A stretch of 6,567 bases of DNA, from positions 1-6,567 of the forward strand of contig USFL01000090.1 in the NCBI GenBank assembly GCA_900553905.1, in the 5' to 3' direction. This stretch comes from an uncultured Eubacteriales bacterium (lineage in GTDB: Bacteria > Bacillota > Clostridia > Christensenellales > Aristaeellaceae). The notes beneath the pieces were generated by a model, which ran no database searches, was not told the origin of the DNA, and worked only from the letters and a program-made list of their open reading frames with translations. How positions within the stretch are numbered: the first letter of the stretch is position 1; each line of letters begins with the position of its first letter. Position numbers and translations under genes: made by a program. Below, one piece after another: positions 1 to 5,197 of this stretch.

Positions 1-1068
1 GAGTGGTTCACCGGCGACGCGCTGTTTGAGATCTCCGCGTATACGCCCTTTGACGAAAGCCGCAAGGGCGTGATGCGCGTCAATCTGGACATCACCTCCG
101 GCTCCGGCGCGCTGACGCGCCTGGAGCACGGCAAGGGCCTGCTGGGCAAGGACCGCGAGGTGATCGTGGCCCGGCTGGACTGCGTGATTCCCGTATTCCA
201 TGGCATGCACGGCGAGGACGGCACCATCCAGGGCCTGCTGGAGCTGTGCAACATTCCCTATGCGTCCTCCGGCGTGGGCGCGAGCGCCATGGGCATGGAT
301 AAGGTCTACATGAAGCAGTATTTCCGCGGCGCAGGGTTCCCCGTGCTGCCGAGCTGCTGGTTCCTGCGCCGCGCCTGGGACGAGGACCCCAAGGCCGTGA
401 TGGACCGGATCGAGAAAGAATTGCCTTATCCCGTATTTGTCAAGCCCGCCTCCCTGGGCTCCTCCATCGGCGTGACCAAGGCGAAGGACCGCGCCGCGCT
501 GGAGGAATCGCTGAAGCTGGCCTTTGAATTCGACCGAAAGGTACTGGTGGAACAGGGCCTGGAAAACCCGCTGGAGCTGAACTGCTCGGTTCTGGGATAT
601 GACGGAAAGGCGCAGGCCAGCGAGATCGAAATGCCCATTTCCGGAGGCGATCTGCTGACCTTCATGGACAAATACCTGGCCGGGGGCTCCACCAAGGGCA
701 TGGCCTCGCTCAAGCGCGTTCTGCCCGCGCCTATCGAACCGGAGCTGCGCGATAAAATCCGCGCCCTTTCCCTGGATATCTTCAACGACATGGACTGCAA
801 AGGGGTGGTGCGCATCGACTACATGTATGACGCCGCCTCCGACGGCCTGTACATCACCGAAATCAACACCATTCCCGGCTCGCTGGCCTTCTATCTGTGG
901 GAGGCCTGCGGCATGCCCTACAGCAGGCTGATTGACGAGATGGTCCGCTGTGCCATGGAGGCGCAAAAGGACAAGGACGACAGCAACTATGCCTATTCCT
1001 CCGATATTTTAAGCAGTATTTCGCTGGGCGGCAAGGCGGGCAGCAAAGCGGGGCTGAAAAACGCCTGA
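1..1068 (+). CDS. ddl: D-alanine--D-alanine ligase, 5' end missing
   Basis: Cytoplasmic ATP-grasp ligase that joins two D-alanines for the peptidoglycan stem peptide. The frame is open from base 1, giving 355 codons to TGA at 1066-1068, so the GTG at 70 and ATG at 73 are internal. By family length roughly 50-60 N-terminal residues are missing, including the usual GGxSxEHxVS motif. Numbering from the first window codon: HGMHGEDGTIQG at 67-78; lysine 148 of FVKP and the LGSSIGV loop (about 152-158), which bind ATP; Lys224-Tyr225 in MDKY; and RID (Asp273) with EIN (Glu287, Asn289) for magnesium. The Tyr aligns with E. coli DdlB Tyr216, which in this family goes with D-Ala rather than D-lactate as second substrate. 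Odd points are a shortened segment after NTIPG and a tail of about 30 residues ending in a Gly/Lys/Ala-rich stretch. It sits 18 bases before dxs, so probably in the same operon. Family assignment is firm; the exact substrate is inferred. Confidence 0.93.
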   Translation, partial: EWFTGDALFEISAYTPFDESRKGVMRVNLDITSGSGALTRLEHGKGLLGKDREVIVARLDCVIPVFHGMHGEDGTIQGLLELCNIPYASSGVGASAMGMDKVYMKQYFRGAGFPVLPSCWFLRRAWDEDPKAVMDRIEKELPYPVFVKPASLGSSIGVTKAKDRAALEESLKLAFEFDRKVLVEQGLENPLELNCSVLGYDGKAQASEIEMPISGGDLLTFMDKYLAGGSTKGMASLKRVLPAPIEPELRDKIRALSLDIFNDMDCKGVVRIDYMYDAASDGLYITEINTIPGSLAFYLWEACGMPYSRLIDEMVRCAMEAQKDKDDSNYAYSSDILSSISLGGKAGSKAGLKNA

Positions 1069-1075
1069 AGCGCAC

Positions 1076-1082
1076 AAAGGAG
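1076..1082 (+). promoter_or_regulatory. Ribosome binding site of dxs
   Basis: AAAGGAG lies 4 bases before the ATG at 1087. The spacing is short, but the core is strong and there is no competing in-frame start nearby, so it fixes the dxs start. The 18-base gap between ddl and dxs holds only this site, with no room for a promoter or terminator. Confidence 0.75.
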
Positions 1083-1086
1083 CACT

Positions 1087-2970
1087 ATGGTCGAATTATC
1101 GCAGATCAAAGATCCGGCGGATATCCGCGGTCTATCGCGCGAGGAGTGCGAGGAGCTGGCGGACGACATCCGCACGAAGATCATCCAGACGGTGTCGCAA
1201 AACGGCGGCCACCTGTCCTCCAACCTGGGGGTGGTGGAAATCACGCTGGCGCTGCACCGCGTGTTTGATACGCCAACGGATAAAATCCTTTTTGACGTGG
1301 GGCATCAGGCCTACGCCCACAAGCTGATCACGGGGCGCTACGAGGCCTTTGACACCCTGCGCACCTACGGCGGCCTGTCGGGCTTTCCCCGCCGGTGCGA
1401 AAGCGTGTACGACTGCTTTGAGGCCGGGCATGCCTCCACGGCGATTTCCGCGGCGCTGGGCTTTGCGCGCGCGCGCGACGCGCGGGGCGAGAAGCACCAT
1501 GTGGTGGCCGTGGTGGGGGACGGTGCGCTGACGGGCGGCATGTGCTACGAGGCGCTCAACGACTGCGGCAATTCCAAAACCCGCCTGATTCTGGTGCTCA
1601 ATGACAACGAGATGTCCATCGCCCAGAACGTGGGCGCTTTGAGCAAGCACCTTTCCAGCCTGCGCGCCAGCGTGGGGTGGAACAGCACCAAAAAGCGCGT
1701 CAAAAGCCGCTTGAACCGCATTCCGGTCCTGGGCCAACCGCTCTACCGCATCATCCATACCACCAAGCGCATGATCAAGAGCATCTTTGTGGATGAAGGG
1801 TTTTTCTCCGCACTGGGCTTCCGTTATCTCGGCCCCATCGACGGCAACAACCTGGCCGCGGTAGAAAGCATGCTCCGTCAGGCCAAGCAGCTCGATGAGC
1901 CCGTGGTGATTCACTGCGCCACCAAGAAGGGCTATGGCTACAACCGTGCCGAGCGCCAGCCGGAGGACTTTCACGGCACGCCGCCCTTTCTGGTGGAAAC
2001 CGGGGAGTTCAGCGCCGGCAGCCGCCGGGCCAACGGCGAGGTGGCCATGCGCACGCTCGTCGATCTGGCGCGGAAGGATTCCCGCATCGTGGCGGTCACA
2101 GCCGCCATGCCGCTGGGCACCTGCACGCATCTGTTTGAGCAGGCGTTTCCCACCCGGCATTTCGATGTGGGAATTGCGGAGGAGCACGCCGTCACCATGT
2201 GCGCAGGCATGGCCTCCGGAGGGCTGAGGCCGTTTTTCTTCGTGTACTCCACGTTTTTGCAGCGCGGATACGATCAGGTGCTGCACGACGTGTGCATTCA
2301 GAACCTGCCCGTGGTGCTCATGCTGGACCGCGCCGGCATCTCCAATGAGGACGGCCAGTCCCATCAGGGGCTGTACGACTTTGCCTACCTGCGCCACATC
2401 CCGCACATGACGGTGCTGGCTCCCGCAGATGCAGACGAATTGGAGGCGATGATTCCGGCCGCGCTCCGCCTGGGCGCGCCCTGCGCCATCCGCTACCCCA
2501 AAAACGCCGAACGTCTGCCGGAGGGCTATGCCATAGAGGACTTTGCCATCGGCCGCTGGCAAACCCTGCGGCACGGCGAGGATGCGGCGCTGGTGGCTAC
2601 GGGGACGATGACGGCTGCCGCGCTGCGCGTGGCGGACCGGCTGGAGGAAGAGGGCATCCGGCTGACCGTGGTCAACGCCTCCACCGTCAAGCCACTGGAC
2701 GGCGCCTGTCTGGACGCGCTGTTTGCCAGGCACGTCCCCATCCTGACGATGGAGGAGCATGTGGCGATGGGCGGCTTTGGCAGCTCGGTGCTGGAGTACG
2801 CAGCCGCCACCGGCGTCTCGGCGCAGATTCGCACGCTGGCGGTGGGGGATTTCTTCGTGCAGCACGGCGATCATGCCCATTTGCTCAAGGATGTGGGCCT
2901 GGACGATGAAAGCGTCGCACAGGCGGTTCGCAATACGGTCAGAGAGGCGGGCGTGTGCTGTGTCCGATAA
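1087..2970 (+). CDS. dxs: 1-deoxy-D-xylulose-5-phosphate synthase (DXS)
   Basis: Thiamine-diphosphate enzyme that condenses pyruvate with glyceraldehyde 3-phosphate to DXP, the first step of the MEP isoprenoid pathway; DXP also feeds thiamine and pyridoxal synthesis. The 627 residues match the family's usual 620-640. In order: GGHLSSNLG (40-48); DVGHQAYAHK near 70-79; the ThDP motif GDG (144-146) followed by NDN (172-174); LGPIDGNN near 248-255; catalytic Glu365 in GIAEEHAV (E. coli Glu370); Arg393 in STFLQRGYDQ; DRAG...EDG..HQG at 414-428 with Asp422 and His426 (E. coli Asp427 and His431); and Arg469 in IRYPK. The transketolase N-terminal, pyrimidine-binding and C-terminal domains are all present. 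The active-site loop reads GISNEDGQSHQG instead of the more usual GxVGxDGxTHxG, but the catalytic residues are kept. The TAA stop lies 11 bases inside tlyA, suggesting translational coupling. No thiamine riboswitch is visible. Confidence 0.97.
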   Translation: MVELSQIKDPADIRGLSREECEELADDIRTKIIQTVSQNGGHLSSNLGVVEITLALHRVFDTPTDKILFDVGHQAYAHKLITGRYEAFDTLRTYGGLSGFPRRCESVYDCFEAGHASTAISAALGFARARDARGEKHHVVAVVGDGALTGGMCYEALNDCGNSKTRLILVLNDNEMSIAQNVGALSKHLSSLRASVGWNSTKKRVKSRLNRIPVLGQPLYRIIHTTKRMIKSIFVDEGFFSALGFRYLGPIDGNNLAAVESMLRQAKQLDEPVVIHCATKKGYGYNRAERQPEDFHGTPPFLVETGEFSAGSRRANGEVAMRTLVDLARKDSRIVAVTAAMPLGTCTHLFEQAFPTRHFDVGIAEEHAVTMCAGMASGGLRPFFFVYSTFLQRGYDQVLHDVCIQNLPVVLMLDRAGISNEDGQSHQGLYDFAYLRHIPHMTVLAPADADELEAMIPAALRLGAPCAIRYPKNAERLPEGYAIEDFAIGRWQTLRHGEDAALVATGTMTAAALRVADRLEEEGIRLTVVNASTVKPLDGACLDALFARHVPILTMEEHVAMGGFGSSVLEYAAATGVSAQIRTLAVGDFFVQHGDHAHLLKDVGLDDESVAQAVRNTVREAGVCCVR

Positions 2971-3769
2971 GCTGCGGGTGGATCAGGCGCTGGTGCGCCA
3001 GGGGCTGGCGTCCAGCCGCGAAAAGGCCCAGGCCCTCATCATGGCCGGTCAGGTTTACCGCCGGGAGGTCAAGGTTCTCAAGCCTTCCGAAAAGGTGGAG
3101 GAAGGGGAGGAGCTGACCGTGCGCGGCCATGCGCATCCCTTTGTGGGCCGCGGCGCGCTGAAGCTGGACAAGGCGCTGCGCGTGTTCGGCGCGGATGTGC
3201 GGGACGCGGTCGCCATGGATATCGGCGCTGCCACCGGCGGATTTACGGATGTACTTTTGCAAAACGGCGCACGGCATGTGTATGCCATCGACGTGGGCTA
3301 TGGCCAGCTGGATTGGAAAATCCGAAACGACGACCGGGTAACCGTCATGGAGCGCACCAACGCGCGCTACCTGACCCATGCCGAGGTTCCCTGCGTACCG
3401 GATGTCACCGTGATGGACGTGTCGTTCATCTCCGTGCGGCTCATTTTGCCGGTGGCGGCAGAGCTGATGGAGCACCGTGGACGGTTCTACATCCTCATCA
3501 AGCCGCAGTTTGAAGCAGGAAAGGAAAACGTGGGCAAAAAAGGCGTTGTGCGCGACCCGCGCGTCCACAGGCAGGTGGTGGAGGACGTCGCCGCCTTTGC
3601 GCCCACCTTTGGCTACCGCATGGCGCAGGTGGATTTTTCGCCCATCACCGGGCCGGAAGGCAATATTGAATACATTGCGGAGCTGCTTCCCGGCGCGTCC
3701 GGCGCGCCTGCCGTGACGGCGGAGCGCATCGCGCAGGTGGTGGAGCAGGCCCACGCGACGCTGAACTGA
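2960..3769 (+). CDS. tlyA: TlyA-family rRNA 2'-O-methyltransferase
   Basis: SAM-dependent RNA methyltransferase (B. subtilis YqxC family). M. tuberculosis TlyA methylates 16S C1409 and 23S C1920 and makes cells capreomycin-sensitive; the old name hemolysin A is misleading. From the GTG start at 2960 the protein has 269 residues, the family length. It has an N-terminal S4 RNA-binding domain (about 4-55, LRVDQALVRQGLASSREKA) and an FtsJ-like domain with the SAM motif DIGAATGGFTD (87-97), DVGYGQLDWK (111-120) and IKPQFEAGKE (180-189). Lys68, Asp153, Lys181 and Glu237 line up, each shifted by exactly one, with the K69-D154-K182-E238 tetrad of the mycobacterial enzyme, which supports both the activity and this start. 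The frame stays open far upstream inside dxs, but that part does not resemble the family. The ribosome binding site is weak (GAGAGG, 12-13 bases upstream), so translation probably depends on the 11-base overlap with dxs. The exact rRNA target in this organism is inferred. Confidence 0.95.
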   Translation: MSDKLRVDQALVRQGLASSREKAQALIMAGQVYRREVKVLKPSEKVEEGEELTVRGHAHPFVGRGALKLDKALRVFGADVRDAVAMDIGAATGGFTDVLLQNGARHVYAIDVGYGQLDWKIRNDDRVTVMERTNARYLTHAEVPCVPDVTVMDVSFISVRLILPVAAELMEHRGRFYILIKPQFEAGKENVGKKGVVRDPRVHRQVVEDVAAFAPTFGYRMAQVDFSPITGPEGNIEYIAELLPGASGAPAVTAERIAQVVEQAHATLN

Positions 3770-3778
3770 ACAGATCGG

Positions 3779-3820
3779 CATCCTGCATAAACATGCAATG
3801 TTGCATATTTATGCAGGATG
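3779..3820. promoter_or_regulatory. 42-base palindromic operator, two tandem ARG-box-like sites
   Basis: Two arms of 20 bases (3779-3798 and 3801-3820) are complementary at 19 of 20 positions, the exception being C3792 against A3807, around a TG centre. Each arm holds its own smaller palindrome: TGCATAAACATGCA (3784-3797) and TGCATATTTATGCA (3802-3815). TGCAT-N4-ATGCA has the layout of the ArgR operator (TGAAT-N4-ATTCA in E. coli and B. subtilis), and the form with C is the one I know from actinobacterial ARG boxes. ArgR hexamers normally bind box pairs. Here the box centres are 18 bases apart, against about 21 in E. coli, which is a caveat. The site is AT-rich in GC-rich surroundings, covers the -35 region of the promoter, and lies upstream of argR. 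There is no T-run after it, so an intrinsic terminator for tlyA is less likely. The palindrome is certain; ArgR as its ligand is inferred. Confidence 0.7.
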
Positions 3821-3829
3821 TGTTATACT
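3801..3829 (+). promoter_or_regulatory. Sigma-A type promoter with extended -10, for nadK-argR-recN
   Basis: TGTTATACT (3821-3829) gives an extended -10, with TATACT at 3824-3829 matching five of six consensus bases and TGn directly before it. With a 17-base spacer the -35 is TTGCAT (3801-3806), a weak match (TTG only) that lies inside the right arm of the palindrome. An extended -10 can compensate for a weak -35. The predicted transcription start is near 3836-3837, leaving a leader of about 20 bases before the nadK ATG. A repressor bound to the palindrome would block RNA polymerase. This rests on sequence match only. Confidence 0.65.
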
Positions 3830-3842
3830 ATGCGCGAAAGGC

Positions 3843-3849
3843 GGGGAAG
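3843..3849 (+). promoter_or_regulatory. Ribosome binding site of nadK
   Basis: GGGGAAG lies 6 bases before the ATG at 3856. It is an imperfect Shine-Dalgarno, with an AAAGG a few bases further upstream (3837-3841). It supports the ATG at 3856 over the in-frame ATG at 3793, which lies inside the operator and upstream of the predicted transcript start. Confidence 0.55.
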
Positions 3850-3855
3850 CCGCAT

Positions 3856-4695
3856 ATGAAATCAGTCTATATGCTTATGCACCAGCGTAAGCCGGACGCG
3901 AACTTGCTTGCAGAAAGGGTATTGCAGGCGCTGAAACGCGCGCAGATCGCGGCGGCGGCGGAGCCCTGGATTCGGGAGCGCCTGGACGGGGAAGCCGTCG
4001 CGTCGCTGTCGCCGCTGGCGCCGGAGGCGTGCGAGGCGGTCTTGTCCGTCGGCGGCGACGGAACGCTGCTGCGCGCCAACGCGCTGGCTGTCCGGTATAA
4101 CCTACCCCTGCTTGGGGTGAACGTCGGCCGGGTGGGCTTTTTGACCGAGGTGGAGCTGGATCATCTGGAAGAAGCCTGCGTCCGTCTGGCCAATGACGAA
4201 TACACGCTGGAAACGCGCATGATGCTCAAGGCCACCATGGGGGACCGAACGGACTATGCCCTCAATGACGTGGTGCTCAGCCGCGGCGGCTATTCCCGCC
4301 TCATCGGCGTCAACGCCTGGGTGGACGGCGACCGGGTCGGCCCCTTTATCGCGGACGGGCTGATCGTGTCCACGCCCACAGGCTCGACGGGCTATTCCCT
4401 GTCCGCCGGCGGGCCGCTGGTCTGTCCGGAGGTGGAGTGCATGGTGCTCACGCCCATCTGCGCGCATTCGCTCCAGCACCGGCCGGTGGTCACCTCTCCC
4501 GCCCAGACCATCACGGTGCGGCTGGATGGGGGATACAGCGCCATGGTATCCGTGGACGGGCGAAAGCCCTGGAGCTTTTCCAGCGGCCAGACGCTTACCA
4601 TCACGAAGGCGGAGCGCGCGGCTCGCTTCATCCGCCTGGGACCCAAGAGCTTTTTCAGCACGATTCGAATCAAGCTGTCCGAATGGACCCGCTAA
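3856..4695 (+). CDS. nadK: NAD kinase (ATP/polyphosphate-dependent)
   Basis: Cytoplasmic enzyme that phosphorylates NAD to NADP, the cell's source of NADP(H). From ATG 3856 it has 279 residues, the usual size. Motifs: GGDGT at 66-70 with Asp68, the diphosphate-binding and catalytic loop; GVNVGRVGFLTE (87-98); the ND pair Asn137-Asp138; DGLIVSTPTGSTGYSLSAGGP (167-187), the NAD-binding signature; TPICAHSLQHRPVV (about 199-212); and SVDGR (232-236). The frame also has an ATG at 3793, which would add 21 residues (MQCCIFMQ...) unlike the family. That start lies within the palindrome and before the promoter's predicted start point, so I reject it. The gene follows tlyA after 86 bases and precedes argR by 18, as in many Clostridia. 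It ends in two in-frame stops, TAA TAA (4693-4698). Transcription probably starts at the promoter just upstream and may be repressed by ArgR. Confidence 0.96.
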   Translation: MKSVYMLMHQRKPDANLLAERVLQALKRAQIAAAAEPWIRERLDGEAVASLSPLAPEACEAVLSVGGDGTLLRANALAVRYNLPLLGVNVGRVGFLTEVELDHLEEACVRLANDEYTLETRMMLKATMGDRTDYALNDVVLSRGGYSRLIGVNAWVDGDRVGPFIADGLIVSTPTGSTGYSLSAGGPLVCPEVECMVLTPICAHSLQHRPVVTSPAQTITVRLDGGYSAMVSVDGRKPWSFSSGQTLTITKAERAARFIRLGPKSFFSTIRIKLSEWTR

Positions 4696-4696
4696 T

Positions 4697-4702
4697 AAGG
4701 AG
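4697..4702 (+). promoter_or_regulatory. Ribosome binding site of argR
   Basis: AAGGAG overlaps the second stop codon of nadK and lies 11 bases before the ATG at 4714. An in-frame TTG at 4705 is only 2 bases away, too close to be used, so the ATG is preferred. Confidence 0.65.
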
Positions 4703-4713
4703 CGTTGAGGCAC

Positions 4714-5166
4714 ATGAAATCTGCGCGGCAAATTGCCATACTGGAGATCATCGCGGAAAAGAGCATCGAGACGCAGGAGGATTTGGCCGACGCGCTGCGC
4801 ACGCGCGGATTTCAGGTCACACAGGCCACCGTTTCGCGCGACATCAAGGAGCTGCGGCTCGTCAAGGCGCTCGCACCCGACGGCAGCTACCGTTACGCCA
4901 CCGCCGAAAAAGGCGAGAACGGGCTGAACGAACGGCTCATTCGCATGTTCAGCGAAACGGTTGTCAGCATGGTCAGCGCCTATAATCAGATCATCATCCG
5001 CACGCTGCCGGCCAGCGCCAACATCGCTGCGGAAACCATCGACAGCCTGCAATGGCCCGAGGTGCTGGGAACCATCGCCGGCGACAACACGATTCTGATG
5101 ATCGTGCATTCCGTCGAGGAGGTCCGACCGGTCTTGGAGCGGCTGAACGCCATGATTCGCCGCTAA
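4714..5166 (+). CDS. argR: Arginine repressor ArgR/AhrC
   Basis: Arginine-sensing transcription factor. The family forms hexamers that bind ARG boxes to repress arginine synthesis and often activate its breakdown. The 150 residues match the family length. The N-terminal winged helix-turn-helix (about 1-70) includes IETQEDLADAL and the recognition helix TQATVSRDIKEL (36-47, with Ser41-Arg42). The C-terminal oligomerisation and arginine-binding domain (about 75-150) includes GTIAGDNTIL (119-128). The usual pair of aspartates in GDD is Asp124-Asn125 here; the first Asp, which contacts arginine, is kept. I believe GDN also occurs in clostridial ArgR proteins, so binding is probably retained. Neighbours nadK and recN are 18 and 31 bases away, and argR-recN adjacency is conserved in Firmicutes including B. 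subtilis. The ARG-box-like palindrome before nadK suggests autoregulation. Confidence 0.97.
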   Translation: MKSARQIAILEIIAEKSIETQEDLADALRTRGFQVTQATVSRDIKELRLVKALAPDGSYRYATAEKGENGLNERLIRMFSETVVSMVSAYNQIIIRTLPASANIAAETIDSLQWPEVLGTIAGDNTILMIVHSVEEVRPVLERLNAMIRR

Positions 5167-5181
5167 GCGGCAAAACGGTGG

Positions 5182-5188
5182 AAAGGAG
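5182..5188 (+). promoter_or_regulatory. Ribosome binding site of recN
   Basis: AAAGGAG lies 9 bases before the GTG at 5198, an ideal spacing. The later in-frame GTG 5204 and ATG 5210 are 15 and 21 bases away, so this site decides for the GTG at 5198. No promoter, terminator or LexA-like box is visible in the 31-base argR-recN gap. Confidence 0.75.
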
Positions 5189-5197
5189 ATACGGCCT

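Noticed and set aside
1464..1484. Alternating GC tract inside dxs, possible Z-DNA
   Set aside because: It encodes an ordinary Ala/Arg stretch (ARARDARG) in a GC-rich gene and is explained by codon use.
1132..2880. 582-codon open frame on the - strand across almost all of dxs
   Set aside because: The + strand carries an unmistakable DXS with all catalytic residues. The antisense frame is open because GC-rich third positions remove stop codons. Its translation is His/Gln/Gly/Ala-rich with no recognisable motif.
2759..2959. Long upstream extension of the tlyA frame inside dxs
   Set aside because: The residues are Trp/Arg/Ser-rich, out of frame with dxs, and unlike any TlyA. The GTG at 2960 gives the family length and exact register with the known catalytic tetrad.
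3779..3829. Palindrome as intrinsic terminator of the ddl-dxs-tlyA transcript
   Set aside because: The stem is long, but no T-run follows; the next bases form an extended -10. Read-through RNA could still fold here, so a minor effect on transcription is not excluded.
3793..3855. Upstream ATG start for nadK at 3793 (21 extra residues)
   Set aside because: It lies within the operator palindrome and before the predicted transcript start, has no ribosome binding site, and the extra residues do not fit the NAD kinase N-terminus.
4920..4965. GAAC/GTTC words near the end of argR as a LexA box for recN
   Set aside because: None has the CGAAC-N4-GTTCG spacing, and they lie deep in the argR coding region, far from the recN start.
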